NCBI RefSeq assembly: GCF_000376785.1
Contig: NZ_AQXX01000109.1
Span: 1 to 64,000 of the forward strand
DNA: 64,000 bases
DNA from: Hahella ganghwensis DSM 17046
GTDB lineage: Bacteria > Pseudomonadota > Gammaproteobacteria > Pseudomonadales > Oleiphilaceae
Direction of reading: 5' to 3'
The notes under the pieces were generated by a model. That model worked only from the letters and a program-made list of their open reading frames with translations, was not told where the DNA came from and searched no databases. The position numbers and the translations under genes are program-made. Shown one piece after another: positions 26,062-35,789 of the stretch (positions are counted from its first letter, which is position 1; every line of letters starts with the position of its first letter).

Positions 26062-26565
26062 CTAGTGCAGATAGGAACAGTTAATAACGTGGAAACGAGG
26101 ATAATGACAACCAGCCGTCGGTGCTTGCCACCAGCGTGACACTGAAATACGACGGGTGATGAGACTGATCAGCCAGAAGACGGCAAATAGAACGGCGACA
26201 GGTGCAAGTGAGGCCAAGGCGATGGTCGCGGACTGACTGTCCTCACCACAGCAATTTTCACCTGGTTGTGCAGAATGGCCGGAGACATCATGATGATTCA
26301 TGGCGGCCGTCAACTCCACTTCTGCTCCAGTGTCTGAAGCATTCATGAAATGAGCGGCAGCATGGTGGTTGATCATAAGATCAGGAGCTTTCTCATCGCT
26401 GGAAGCAGTGAAAACAGTTGCCTGATTCTTTGAGATGCCGGCGAAAGCCATAGATGATTCAGATATTCCTGCAGCACACAACAACATACTCTGGCACAGC
26501 AGCCACACAAGCACGAACGGCTTAACCAGGCGGCGACTGAATTGATGGGCCATGTGTATTGTCAT
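26062..26565 (-). CDS. His/Cys-containing membrane protein of the copper locus
   Basis: 167 residues. An N-terminal hydrophobic segment (PFVLVWLLCQSMLLCAAG, about 16-33) is followed by a periplasmic His-rich part (INHHAAAHFMN, MNHHDVSGH) with GENCCGED, then a second membrane helix (IALASLAPVAVLFAVFWLISLI, about 115-136) and a basic, His/Cys-containing tail (GCHYPRFHVINCSYLH). The His and Cys pairs suggest metal binding. It lies upstream of cusC on the same strand, as small uncharacterised membrane proteins often do in copper/silver efflux operons. No named family is claimed. Confidence 0.6.
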   Translation of the reverse strand: MTIHMAHQFSRRLVKPFVLVWLLCQSMLLCAAGISESSMAFAGISKNQATVFTASSDEKAPDLMINHHAAAHFMNASDTGAEVELTAAMNHHDVSGHSAQPGENCCGEDSQSATIALASLAPVAVLFAVFWLISLITRRISVSRWWQAPTAGCHYPRFHVINCSYLH

Positions 26566-26790
26566 GTATTCAATATTTCGTTGTGCTATATCAGAAATCG
26601 TCCGGAGAAGTTTTTCAGATCACCCGAAACCGGTCAAGCAAATATGATGTTGCCTTTCTGTATTTTAATGTTTGGCTGTACTTTAACGTCTGAGAAGAGC
26701 GGAGTCCGGACGCGATAAACTCTCCTGATTCCGGACGCCTATCATTCGATTAAGCCTTTCATTCAAATAAACTGGTTTACACAATAATAG

Positions 26791-27249
26791 CTACATATCC
26801 TCCAGCCGATTGGCCCCCTGAGCCATGCTCATAGCCTCATGTTCTTCAAGCTGGCAAAGGGCATCGAGCAGTTCGCGGGTGTCGTCGGTGGGGGCTTTGG
26901 CGTGAAGGAAACGGTAGAGCTCAATGACCTGATGATGATACTCCATAACCACTTCAACGATTTGAGAGGCATTCAGGTCGCCAAAAGCGACGGTACAATG
27001 TTGATTGCGGGTGACTGGGTATTTTTCCAAATATTCGTAGCACCAGGTATCCAGAGCGTTTTTACTGGTTTCCTGCTCTATTCTCGTAACGACTTTCTTG
27101 AGCGAATTTTCGTGCTGAGCGAGATAATCCAGCAACATGCCGGAGCGTTCGTCGGCACCGATTTTGGCTCCCTGACTCAAGCATTGGGAAAGTTCCCGAT
27201 GGAAGTTGATGGTCCAGTCCAGGACGTCTCTCAGAGTTTCAGCCTGCAT
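26791..27249 (-). CDS. Ferritin-like/hemerythrin-like four-helix hypothetical protein
   Basis: 152 residues, all-helical by eye, starting at ATG 27249 behind AAGGGGGAA. His/Glu residues recur along the helices: FHRELSQCL, YLAQHENSLKKV, MEYHHQVIELYRFLHAK, LEEHEAMSMAQ. The spacing suggests a four-helix bundle with a possible metal centre, but I cannot assign it to a named family. No signal peptide is present, so it is cytoplasmic. It stands alone between the copper locus and the cytochrome gene. A role in oxidative or metal stress is only suggested by the His/Glu pattern. Confidence 0.6.
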   Translation of the reverse strand: MQAETLRDVLDWTINFHRELSQCLSQGAKIGADERSGMLLDYLAQHENSLKKVVTRIEQETSKNALDTWCYEYLEKYPVTRNQHCTVAFGDLNASQIVEVVMEYHHQVIELYRFLHAKAPTDDTRELLDALCQLEEHEAMSMAQGANRLEDM

Positions 27250-27398
27250 AGATTCCCCCTTTTTACTTCCATTATAGTCAACCTTTGAGAACAGGATGAC
27301 CGCGTAACGTTATAGCAACTATACGTTGAGCTTCAAGAAAGGTCTTTCAAGGGGGAATCAAATTCTACAAAGACTCACATACAGGTGTGCACCTTACT

Positions 27399-27815
27399 TT
27401 ATTCTTTGTGCAGGCTCTCCCAGCGCTGGTAAATATCATCGCTCCAAAAGCTTTGCACATAAGCAATAACAGCTTTTTTCTCATAATCCCCAAGGACATC
27501 CTTAAAGGGTGGCATGACACCTCCATAGGGTGCACCACCTTCATTAATAGTCTGCAACAGCGCAGGCATGGGGTGATGCCAGGTGTGTGCGGTTCCATTT
27601 AACGGTGGCGGGGGGTAGTGTCCCTGCTCTGTTGGTTTTTTCCACCGCTCAGTCCCCGTGGCGTCTGCGTTATGGCAGGAAATACAGTTATTCTCATAAA
27701 CTTTTCCCCCTGATGCTACATCGTGTTCGGTGTACCACCGCGGTGCAGGTTCGGAGCATCCCGTCAGAGTGCCAGCCAGAATCAAGTATCGGGCTACTGA
27801 GAGATCAATTCTCAT
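27399..27815 (-). CDS. Class I cytochrome c lipoprotein
   Basis: 138 residues. A signal peptide ends in a lipobox (LTGC20), so the mature protein is lipid-anchored. One heme-attachment site CISCH lies at 44-48, and VMPPF supplies the axial Met101. The intervening PPPPLNGTAHTWHHP resembles small cytochromes of the COG2010 kind that pair with copper-containing or terminal oxidases. It likely transfers electrons at the periplasmic face of a membrane. The stand-alone position gives no partner; it is separated from the neighbouring genes by ~150-280 bp. The heme and lipobox calls are strong. Confidence 0.85.
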   Translation of the reverse strand: MRIDLSVARYLILAGTLTGCSEPAPRWYTEHDVASGGKVYENNCISCHNADATGTERWKKPTEQGHYPPPPLNGTAHTWHHPMPALLQTINEGGAPYGGVMPPFKDVLGDYEKKAVIAYVQSFWSDDIYQRWESLHKE

Positions 27816-28094
27816 AATAAAAAGGACCTTGTAGTCAAATAAACAGGAATACTCGATATTGAGGAAAGTATCGGGGATTCCAGAATCGGCTCAAGCAAAA
27901 CGACTCTGCCGAACCAATGCGTCGGGCCATTTTATTCTATGCCTCGCCTAAAACAAGTCTGCACCAACACGGACTAATTTTGAGATAACTCACCCCATCT
28001 CATTCAACACCTGTTATTCTGAGAGTATCGTGTTTTCTGTTACCCGCGAACCAGAACTCATCAGCGTGCGCGCAGATGATCGGAGGTGCCTGCC

Positions 28095-28853
28095 ATGACG
28101 ACTTTTGCTAACAGAAAAGATGCGGGAATGCGTCTCGCTGATGCAATATCAACCTTTCTGGCAGGCTCTGATATTGTTTCTTCAGGCCCCTCGGCCAGCA
28201 CTTCTCACCCATTCGCCTCGGATATGGTAATCAAGCCTTCTGCAGACCTCACTAAAACACAACCCAATCCTGATGTACTGGTACTGGCGCTACCGCGCGG
28301 GGGGCTGCCGGTAGCCGCGCCAATTGCTGAACGACTGGGCGCGGAGCTTGACCTGATGATTGTCCGAAAACTCGGCCTTCCCTGGCACCCGGAACTGGCC
28401 ATGGGAGCCATTACCACTGGGGGGATTCGTGTCCTGAATGACGATGTCATCGCCATGAGTCGCGTTACTGATTCGGAGATTGAGCAAGTGGAACAAAGCG
28501 AAAGAGAGGAATTGCACCGACGTGAATCCACCTATCGGCAAGGGCGTCCCACGCCCGTTATTGAAGACCGCACGGTAATCCTGGTGGATGATGGTATCGC
28601 GACCGGCGCGACCATGATGGCTGCGATAGACAGCGTCCTCAGCCAAAAACCGCATCGTTTATTGGTCGCCGTTCCGGTCGCCCCTGAAGCGGTGGTCGCC
28701 GGCATAAGCACCAAAGTCGATAAAGTTATTTGCCTGGCCACGCCACGGGACTTCCTCGCCATCAGTCGCTGGTATGACGACTTTACCCAAACCACCGATA
28801 GTGAAGTAAAGGCTCTGCTGGCGAATACCTGGAAACATCAACAACGACACTGA
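28095..28853 (+). CDS. Phosphoribosyltransferase family protein
   Basis: 252 residues from ATG 28095, which has GGAGGTG upstream (a GTG at 28086 is less likely). The type I PRTase PRPP-binding loop is clear: VILVDDGIATGATMMAAI. An upstream region (LALPRGGLPVAAPIAERLGAELDLMIVRKLGLPWHPELAMGAI) is typical of the uncharacterised PRTases often fused or adjacent to dienelactone-hydrolase or erythromycin-esterase-like domains. It would use PRPP, but the acceptor base is unknown. It is transcribed on the plus strand, 139 bp before the host-attachment-family gene. Confidence 0.85.
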   Translation: MTTFANRKDAGMRLADAISTFLAGSDIVSSGPSASTSHPFASDMVIKPSADLTKTQPNPDVLVLALPRGGLPVAAPIAERLGAELDLMIVRKLGLPWHPELAMGAITTGGIRVLNDDVIAMSRVTDSEIEQVEQSEREELHRRESTYRQGRPTPVIEDRTVILVDDGIATGATMMAAIDSVLSQKPHRLLVAVPVAPEAVVAGISTKVDKVICLATPRDFLAISRWYDDFTQTTDSEVKALLANTWKHQQRH

Positions 28854-28992
28854 CAGAAGCTAATTCATCATCAGGAAAGGGAAAATTGGCCCTGCCTTAC
28901 ATTGAGGCTTACACTAATGTGACAAACCCGGAAAGAGTGGTATCCGTTTTTTTGAACATAAAGCCTCAACCGACGATATTGAGGAGATCACT

Positions 28993-29421
28993 ATGACAGC
29001 CTGGATTCTGGTAGCCAACGGGGGTGTTGCCCGGATATTTTCTTCCAACTCAGTCAAAGAATTTAACGAAGTAGAAGCCTTTACCAATCCTTTCAACCGA
29101 CTGCATGAGGGTGACCTGGTAACCGACCGCAACGGAATGGGTAAAAACGGTTCCGGCAGTCACACTGAGACTTACGAACAGCCCAGTGCAAAAAAACACG
29201 AGCAGGAAAAGTTTGCTGGTGAACTGAGCGATCGCCTGGACAAGGCCTTTAACCAGCAGGAATTTCAATCCCTTCATTTGATTTGCAGCCCGGCATTTCT
29301 CGGTTTGCTCAGGCAAAAACTGAGCACCAATGTTGGCAACACCGTTAAAACAGAAGTCCAGAAAAACCTGGTGACTCATTCCGTATCGGAAATACGGGCC
29401 CAGCTACCTAAGATGCTATGA
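28993..29421 (+). CDS. Host attachment family protein
   Basis: 142 residues starting ATG 28993 behind GAGGAG. The pattern WILVANGGVARIF...EVEAFTNPFNRLHEGDLVTDRNG and the conserved HLICSPAFLGLLRQKL...LVTHSVSEIRAQLP are typical of the family annotated 'protein required for attachment to host cells' (AtsE-like). The fold is related to archaeal release-factor-like baeRF domains. It is cytoplasmic with no signal peptide. The original link to attachment in plant-associated bacteria does not imply the same here; the molecular function is unknown. It follows the PRTase gene on the same strand. Confidence 0.85.
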   Translation: MTAWILVANGGVARIFSSNSVKEFNEVEAFTNPFNRLHEGDLVTDRNGMGKNGSGSHTETYEQPSAKKHEQEKFAGELSDRLDKAFNQQEFQSLHLICSPAFLGLLRQKLSTNVGNTVKTEVQKNLVTHSVSEIRAQLPKML

Positions 29422-29480
29422 ATATTAATGAGAAGCCAAGAAGACTCTCGGTGCGCGCGGTGGATGGTTTTACGAATGCC

Positions 29481-30422
29481 TCAGGCATAAGCCCCCGTGC
29501 GTAGTTTTCGGTATTCCCGCGGACTCACTCCCATCACCTTTTTAAATGCCCGGGAAAAATAGTAGGCATCCTGATACCCACAATCCATAGCGACCTGCCC
29601 GACACTCTGATGGGTAACATCCAGCAGATGGCAGGCTCGCTCGATTTTTAATCGGATAAAGTGATCAATGGGCGTAGTGCCGGTCACCTCCTTGTATTTT
29701 TTGATGAAGTGAAATTTCGACAGATTCACCGCATTGGCCAAAGACAATAAATCCAGCTGGCCATGCACACTTTCCAGCATGAGACTGTGGACCCGTTCCA
29801 GGTCAAACCGCCCTCCGGTATCCTGGTGTCGCGCAAGAGGTTTCAATAGCGCAATATGTGTCAGGATTCCCCTGAGTTGATTCGCTGCATTAATAAAAGC
29901 ATTAAGGTGATAGGTCGCCTGCCTGATCTCCAGTAAGGTTTCAAAATCCCCCACGACTCTGGCACTACTGCCCAACGAGAAATGAATCATGGGAGCCGCA
30001 CCCTGCTCCGGGGCCAGATGACGGACAAACTCATCAGCTTCCGCCCCGTCAAAATGCGCCCAGTAGATGGTCCAGGGAGTCTGGGGGTTGGCCTGATACC
30101 AGTGCGGCGTCCCTCTGGGCAATATCAAAAAATCCCCCGCCCTTATGACTTTTCCCGCACTATTTCCTTTCGATTCACCATGCACGAGGGATTCCTTATT
30201 ACCTGTACCGACCACCGCACTGCCTTCAAGGCAATATATCAACAAGTGGTCGTCATGCACCGGTCGTTCCATGTGGTGCCCGGCCGCTTTTCGATAATAA
30301 CCGATCCCCTGGGGGTACAACCCCATTGACAGAGGATGATGCGCCATTTGTTGAACCACCGGACGTGGTACCACAAAGCGGATGCTGCCCGGTGGCAAAG
30401 GCCAGCTTGACGGGGTACTCAT
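29481..30422 (-). CDS. mmsR: AraC-family regulator, probable MmsR
   Basis: 313 residues from ATG 30422, with GGGAGG upstream (frame open to 30491). The N-terminal cupin-like sensing domain has LIYCLEGSAVVGTGN and AGDFLILPRGTPHWYQANPQTPW. The C-terminal double helix-turn-helix has LSLANAVNLSKFHFIKKYKE and VGQVAMDCGYQDAYYFSRAFKKVMGVSPREYRKL, typical AraC/XylS. It is divergent from mmsA across a 256-bp gap. That is the arrangement of MmsR, the activator of valine-catabolic mmsAB in Pseudomonas, so the same role is inferred. The effector is probably a valine-pathway intermediate. Confidence 0.82.
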   Translation of the reverse strand: MSTPSSWPLPPGSIRFVVPRPVVQQMAHHPLSMGLYPQGIGYYRKAAGHHMERPVHDDHLLIYCLEGSAVVGTGNKESLVHGESKGNSAGKVIRAGDFLILPRGTPHWYQANPQTPWTIYWAHFDGAEADEFVRHLAPEQGAAPMIHFSLGSSARVVGDFETLLEIRQATYHLNAFINAANQLRGILTHIALLKPLARHQDTGGRFDLERVHSLMLESVHGQLDLLSLANAVNLSKFHFIKKYKEVTGTTPIDHFIRLKIERACHLLDVTHQSVGQVAMDCGYQDAYYFSRAFKKVMGVSPREYRKLRTGAYA

Positions 30423-30678
30423 AACGACCTCCCTTTGTGACAGACGAAAAAGCTGCAGGTCAAAAGCCTGCAATCTGTCTGCAACGAGCAATTTCGCTGA
30501 GTGCTGCTAATAGTTGGCGAACCAGGGATGAACAATTGAACCGAACCTCACACCAGACTATTTTTTAACCTGTAAAGCGCAATATAGTCCATGATTACCA
30601 CAAGATTATCAATCCTCCCCCGCTGGCAGTCATGATAAAAATGTTGGCTATCAAAACAAAAAACAGAGGATGCACTGT

Positions 30679-32172
30679 ATGTCCCGGATGATCTCCCTAT
30701 TTATCAACGGCGAATTTGTCACCAGCCAGTCACAGGAACTGATTCCTGTCACCAACCCTGCCACCCAGGAAACCATTGCCCAAGTGCCTTGCGCCACCGG
30801 TGCAGAGGTTGAACAGGCAATCCAATCGGCCAAGACCGCATTTGAAAGCTGGAAGGAAACCTCCGTTGGTGACCGGGCTCGTTTAATGCTGCGCTACCAG
30901 ACCCTGTTAAAAGAACATCATGATGAGCTGGCGGAGCTACTGTCCCAGGAAACCGGCAAAACATTTGAAGATGCCAAGGGTGATGTCTGGCGGGGCATCG
31001 AAGTGGTTGAACATGCCTGCAATATTGCGTCTCTGACCATGGGTGAAACCGTTGAAAATGTGGCCCGTAAAATTGACTGCTACAGCTACACCCAACCGTT
31101 AGGTGTATGCGTCGGGATTACCCCTTTTAACTTTCCGGCAATGATTCCCCTGTGGATGTTTCCAATGGCAATTGCCTGCGGGAACACCTTTGTACTCAAG
31201 CCTTCCGAACAGGACCCAATGACTCCTACCCGTCTGGCGGAATTGTTTAAGGAAGCCGGAGCCCCGGACGGCGTACTTCAAGTCGTACACGGTGGCAAGT
31301 CTGTGGTAGATCAATTGTTGAAACATCCGGGCACTCCTGCAATTTCATTTGTTGGCTCAGTCAACGTTGGTGAGCACGTCTACCGTACCGGCACTGAGCA
31401 CTTGAAGCGCGTCCAGGCCTTTGCCGGCGCCAAAAACCATATGGTGGTGATGCCGGATGCCTCCAAAACTCAGGTGATCAACAATATCGCCGGTGCCTCC
31501 GTCGGTGCCGCAGGTCAGCGCTGTATGGCCATCTCAGTAGCCGTTTTCGTCGGTGAGTCCAGAAAGTGGATTCCAGAAGTCAGAGATGCATTGGCCAAAG
31601 TTCGTCCAGGGGCGTGGAATGACCCCGGCGCAGGCTACGGTCCGCTGATCAACCCGCAGGCTAAGCAACGGGTACTCAACTTTATCCAGGAAGGCAAAGA
31701 GGCTGGCGCTGATTGTATTCTCGACGGCTCGGACTATGTGGTCGAAGGTTACCCTGACGGCAATTGGGTCGGGCCAACAATGTTCCGAAACGTCACCACA
31801 GATATGTCCATCTACAAAGAAGAAATCTTTGGTCCGGTACTGATTGCTCTGGAAGTGGATTCCATTGATGAGGCCATTCAACTGGTGAATGAAAACCCAT
31901 ACGGAAACGGCACCTCGATTTTCACATCATCTGGTGCAGCTGCGCGCAAATACCAGCATGAGATCAAAGTCGGCCAGGTTGGGATTAACATTCCCGTCCC
32001 TGTGCCGCTTCCAATGTTTTCCTTCACCGGCTGGCGCAAGTCTTTCTATGGTGACCAACACGCCTATGGAAAACAGGCAGTGAAGTTTTACACCGAGACC
32101 AAAACCATCACAGCACGTTGGTTTGAAGAAGATATTGATACCGGGGTTAACACGACGATCCAGTTAAAATAA
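30679..32172 (+). CDS. mmsA: CoA-acylating methylmalonate-semialdehyde dehydrogenase
   Basis: About 497 residues from ATG 30679 (GAGG 8-9 nt upstream; frame open to 30670). An aldehyde dehydrogenase fold with the transition-state Asn of TPFNFPAM (about 151) and nucleophile Cys282 in AAGQRCMA. The general-base Glu region of ordinary ALDHs is replaced by [13 protein letters not shown], as in MmsA enzymes, which release acyl-CoA instead of acid. It converts methylmalonate semialdehyde to propionyl-CoA with NAD and CoA, the last step of valine (and thymine) breakdown. First gene of the cluster, divergent from the AraC regulator. Confidence 0.95.
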   Translation: MSRMISLFINGEFVTSQSQELIPVTNPATQETIAQVPCATGAEVEQAIQSAKTAFESWKETSVGDRARLMLRYQTLLKEHHDELAELLSQETGKTFEDAKGDVWRGIEVVEHACNIASLTMGETVENVARKIDCYSYTQPLGVCVGITPFNFPAMIPLWMFPMAIACGNTFVLKPSEQDPMTPTRLAELFKEAGAPDGVLQVVHGGKSVVDQLLKHPGTPAISFVGSVNVGEHVYRTGTEHLKRVQAFAGAKNHMVVMPDASKTQVINNIAGASVGAAGQRCMAISVAVFVGESRKWIPEVRDALAKVRPGAWNDPGAGYGPLINPQAKQRVLNFIQEGKEAGADCILDGSDYVVEGYPDGNWVGPTMFRNVTTDMSIYKEEIFGPVLIALEVDSIDEAIQLVNENPYGNGTSIFTSSGAAARKYQHEIKVGQVGINIPVPVPLPMFSFTGWRKSFYGDQHAYGKQAVKFYTETKTITARWFEEDIDTGVNTTIQLK

Positions 32173-32456
32173 TGTATGTCTATGGAACCGACACTGGTCA
32201 GGAAGCATCAATTCGTTGACCAGGTCAGTTCCAACTGACAAAGAGCACTGCTCTGTCAGGCAGACAACCAGGAGTGACAGTTATAAACTCACTCCTGATT
32301 CAATGGATAAAACTCCCCGGGTCGGTGGATAATTCATCTGCCCCCAGGAGGTGATCGCATTGTGACCCAATGCCGACACGCTGCCCAATGTGGACACGGT
32401 AAAAATAACAAGATGGACGGCCCCGCCACCCCAGGCCTTCCATACAGGAGTGATGA

Positions 32457-33614
32457 ATGAACTTCGAACTTACTGAAGACCAGATCGCCTATGCGGATAT
32501 GGCCCAGGCTTTCGCCAAAAATGAATTGGCCCCCCACGCCGCCGAATGGGATCAAAACCATATCTTTCCCGTAGATACTATCCGTAAAGCCGGTGAACTG
32601 GGGTTCTGCAGTCTATATACCCCGACCGACGCCGGCGGCCTCGGTCTGAGCCGACTGGATTCCAGTATTGTGTTTGAGCAACTGGCCATGGGCTGTACTT
32701 CAACCACCGCGTATCTGACCATTCACAACATGGCCACCTGGATGATTGCCACCTTTGGCAATGAGGAAACCAAGGCCCACTGGTGTCCTTCGCTGACCGA
32801 AGGCAAAAAGCTGGGCTCATACTGCCTGACAGAACCGAATGCCGGCTCCGACGCCGCGTCTCTGAAAACCTCCGCCAAACGCGCCAATAATCATTACATC
32901 CTTAATGGCAGCAAGGTGTTTATTTCAGGGGCCGGCAGCACCGATGTGCTGGTAGTCATGGCTCGTACCGGAGAAGAGGGAGCCAAAGGCATTTCCGCTT
33001 TTGCAGTTGACGCCAAATCCGAAGGCATCAGTTACGGCCGTCCGGAAGACAAAATGGGATGGAACAGTCAGCCTACACGTATGGTCTCCTTTGACAATGT
33101 TATCGTTCCGGCCAGCGCGCTGCTGGGCAATGAAGGTGACGGTTTCAAAATCGCCATGAAGGGGTTGGACGGCGGCAGAATCAATATCGCCACCTGTTCT
33201 CTCGGGACGGCCCAGGCAGCTATTAACCAGGCTCGTACCTACATGCATGAGCGCCAACAGTTCGGCAAACATCTCGCTGATTTCCAGGCTCTGCAGTTCA
33301 AACTGGCCGATATGGTGACCGAGCTGGTCGCCGCACGCCAACTGGTCAGGCTTGCCGCTTTCAAACTGGACAGCCATCACCCGGATAAAACGACTTACTG
33401 TGCCATGGCCAAACGCTATGCCACCGACATCGGGTTCAAGGTTGCAGATGAAGCCCTGCAGATATTCGGTGGTAACGGGTATATCAAAGAATATCCCCTG
33501 GAACGTTATCTGCGTGATAGCCGGGTTCATCGAATCCTTGAAGGTACCAATGAAATCATGCGCGTCATTATCGCCAGGCGAGTTCTGATGAAAGACGCGG
33601 CGGACCTGCTGTAA
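32457..33614 (+). CDS. Acyl-CoA dehydrogenase (isobutyryl-CoA type)
   Basis: 385 residues, ATG 32457 behind AGGAGTG. Signature YCLTEPNAGSDAASLKTSA (FAD/substrate-binding loop) and QIFGGNGYIKEYPLERYLRD with RILEGTNEIMR are typical. Glu362 in LEGTNEIM is the likely catalytic base, as in isobutyryl-CoA and short-chain enzymes. It oxidises isobutyryl-CoA to methacrylyl-CoA, passing electrons to ETF. The exact chain preference is inferred from its place between mmsA and the hydratase genes. Cytoplasmic, homotetrameric family. Confidence 0.9.
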   Translation: MNFELTEDQIAYADMAQAFAKNELAPHAAEWDQNHIFPVDTIRKAGELGFCSLYTPTDAGGLGLSRLDSSIVFEQLAMGCTSTTAYLTIHNMATWMIATFGNEETKAHWCPSLTEGKKLGSYCLTEPNAGSDAASLKTSAKRANNHYILNGSKVFISGAGSTDVLVVMARTGEEGAKGISAFAVDAKSEGISYGRPEDKMGWNSQPTRMVSFDNVIVPASALLGNEGDGFKIAMKGLDGGRINIATCSLGTAQAAINQARTYMHERQQFGKHLADFQALQFKLADMVTELVAARQLVRLAAFKLDSHHPDKTTYCAMAKRYATDIGFKVADEALQIFGGNGYIKEYPLERYLRDSRVHRILEGTNEIMRVIIARRVLMKDAADLL

Positions 33615-33691
33615 AACTCAGAAACCAGACAAGAACCGGGTCCGGACGCAAACAATCTGTGTCCAGACCAGTAGAAACACCGGAGAATCCA

Positions 33692-34468
33692 ATGTCAGAG
33701 AGCCTGATACTAGAAAAACAAGGACACACCGCTGTCGTTACACTTAATAATCCACCTGCCAATACCTGGACGGCGGAGAGCCTCCAGTTGTTAACCTCGA
33801 TCGTTAAAGATCTGGAGCACGACCGAGAGATCTATGCGCTGGTCATCCGCAGCGAAAGCGACAAGTTTTTCTCCGCCGGAGCGGATTTGAAGCTTTTCGC
33901 TGATGGCGACCGCTCTGTCGCCCGGGACATGGCCAGAGATTTCGGCGCAGCTTTTGAGACTCTAGCGGCATTCCGCGGAGTCACCATCGCTGCGATAAAT
34001 GGCTATGCCATGGGTGGCGGGCTTGAAGTTGCCCTGGCCTGTGATATCCGGGTTGCGGAAGAACAGGCGCAAATGGCACTTCCCGAAGCCAAGGTCGGCC
34101 TGCTGCCCTGTGCAGGCGGTACCCAGAACCTGACCATGCTGGTCGGTGAAGGCTGGGCAAAACGCATCATTTTATGCGGAGAACGCGTAAAGGCACCGTT
34201 AGCCAGAGAGATTGGTCTGGTGGAAGAAGTGGTTCCGGAAGGCAAGGCTTTTGAAAAAGCCATGGAGCTGGCCAAGATGGTAGAACAGCAGAGCCCGACA
34301 GCCGTCGCCGCCTGTAAAACTCTGATTCAGAGCCACCGAAAACAGCATCCAACTCAGGGGCTGATCCTTGAGCGTGAACTGTTCGTCGATCTTTTCCATA
34401 CAGAAGACCAGAAAGAAGGGGTGAATGCTTTTCTTGAAAAGCGCAGCCCGGTCTGGAAAAACGCCTGA
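33692..34468 (+). CDS. Enoyl-CoA hydratase (methacrylyl-CoA hydration)
   Basis: 258 residues from ATG 33692 (GGAG 7 nt upstream; frame open to 33659). Crotonase fold: the oxyanion-hole segments FFSAGADLKLF and GYAMGGGLEVALACDIRVAE, then LPEAKVGLLPCAGGTQNL carrying the second acid/base Glu of hydratases. In the cluster it fits hydration of methacrylyl-CoA to 3-hydroxyisobutyryl-CoA. Broad-range crotonase activity is equally possible from sequence alone. It lies 77 bp after the dehydrogenase. Confidence 0.88.
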   Translation: MSESLILEKQGHTAVVTLNNPPANTWTAESLQLLTSIVKDLEHDREIYALVIRSESDKFFSAGADLKLFADGDRSVARDMARDFGAAFETLAAFRGVTIAAINGYAMGGGLEVALACDIRVAEEQAQMALPEAKVGLLPCAGGTQNLTMLVGEGWAKRIILCGERVKAPLAREIGLVEEVVPEGKAFEKAMELAKMVEQQSPTAVAACKTLIQSHRKQHPTQGLILERELFVDLFHTEDQKEGVNAFLEKRSPVWKNA

Positions 34469-34577
34469 TCTTTTGAAACCTTAGCCTTTGTAAACCTGAG
34501 CCCAGGCAAAGCTATATAAAGAACGACTAAAAAACCCAATGCCGGGGGCACTTGCGCCCCCTCTACCAGTGTGAAGC

Positions 34578-35696
34578 ATGAGTATGAGTTCAATCCTGTT
34601 TAACGACTACCCTACCCGCGACGGCAAACTCATTGTGGAAATAAAGCTCAATGCAGAGCGTTCTCTCAACGCGCTGACCCTTGAAATGATTGATCTGATA
34701 CAGGCCCGCCTGGATGAGGCCCGGCACGATGATAATGTGGTGGCCTTCTTTCTCGACAGTGAGGGTGAAAAAGCCTTTTGCGCCGGCGGCGATATCATCA
34801 ACCTGTACAAAGCCATGACCGGGGAGACTTCTTCCGAATTTATCGAAGACTTCTTTACCCGCGAATATCGGCTGGATCACTGTATTCACACTTATGAAAA
34901 ACCGATCATCTGCTGGGGCAGTGGCATTGTCATGGGTGGTGGTATGGGCATCATGAATGGATGCAGTCACCGCATCGTCACCGAAACCTCACATCTGGCC
35001 ATGCCGGAAATTTCTATCGGCCTGATTCCGGATGTGGCCGGCAGTTGGTTTCTTCCACGAATGCCAGGCAAAACCGGACTTTTCCTAGGTCTGACCGGAA
35101 ACCCGATCAATGCCGATGATGCCCTGTTTCTTGGGCTGGCAGACAGATTTATCGCCAAAGAACTGAAAAGCACGCTTATTGACCGATTGCAGAATCAAGA
35201 CTGGGCACAGGGTGCAACCGTGATTGATAAAGTGCTGAGAGAGCTGGAAACACTGTCTGGCCCCCAACGGCCAATGGAGACACCAGTCCGTACCTATTAC
35301 GACGAAATCCAGGAGCTCATGGATGCAGACAGCCTACCGCAATTGGTGCAACAGGTTCTTGATTACAGAACCGAAGATCCGTGGATGCAGAAAGCCCAAA
35401 AAACCCTGACCAGAGGAAGCTCATTAGCGATGCATCTGTTTTATCGTCAATGGCAGGAATGCCGACATCGTTCACTCAAGGAGGTTTTTCAGAGTGAATT
35501 GATTCTGGCCGTGAATATTTCCCGCAAGGGGGATTTCCAAGAAGGCGTGCGTGCGCTCTTAATAGACAAGGATGGGCGTCCCCAATGGCAAAAGGTGTCT
35601 CAGGATGGTTCGACTGAGCGATACATCGATGACTTCTTTTCCCCTTACTGGGATCAGAATCATCATCCCCATCCGCTGGCTGACCTCGGATCATAA
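34578..35696 (+). CDS. 3-hydroxyisobutyryl-CoA hydrolase
   Basis: 372 residues, longer than ordinary hydratases and matching the HIBCH branch of the crotonase family. Motifs: KAFCAGGDIINLYKAM, IVMGGGMGIMNGCSHRIVTE, LAMPEISIGLIPDVAGSWFLPRMPG, the last with the HIBCH-type PEISIGLIPDVAGS. It hydrolyses 3-hydroxyisobutyryl-CoA to free 3-hydroxyisobutyrate, the step before MmsB. The start ATG-AGT-ATG is ambiguous by two codons. Fourth gene of the valine cluster. Some annotations call such proteins enoyl-CoA hydratase/isomerase. Confidence 0.9.
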   Translation: MSMSSILFNDYPTRDGKLIVEIKLNAERSLNALTLEMIDLIQARLDEARHDDNVVAFFLDSEGEKAFCAGGDIINLYKAMTGETSSEFIEDFFTREYRLDHCIHTYEKPIICWGSGIVMGGGMGIMNGCSHRIVTETSHLAMPEISIGLIPDVAGSWFLPRMPGKTGLFLGLTGNPINADDALFLGLADRFIAKELKSTLIDRLQNQDWAQGATVIDKVLRELETLSGPQRPMETPVRTYYDEIQELMDADSLPQLVQQVLDYRTEDPWMQKAQKTLTRGSSLAMHLFYRQWQECRHRSLKEVFQSELILAVNISRKGDFQEGVRALLIDKDGRPQWQKVSQDGSTERYIDDFFSPYWDQNHHPHPLADLGS

Positions 35697-35789
35697 AGGC
35701 TGGCACGGGTATATCGTTCTGGCTTACGCCGGGCAACTTATTTTGGCTAATTGTCGTAAATATAAAAACAACACAAGAAGGTGATCACA

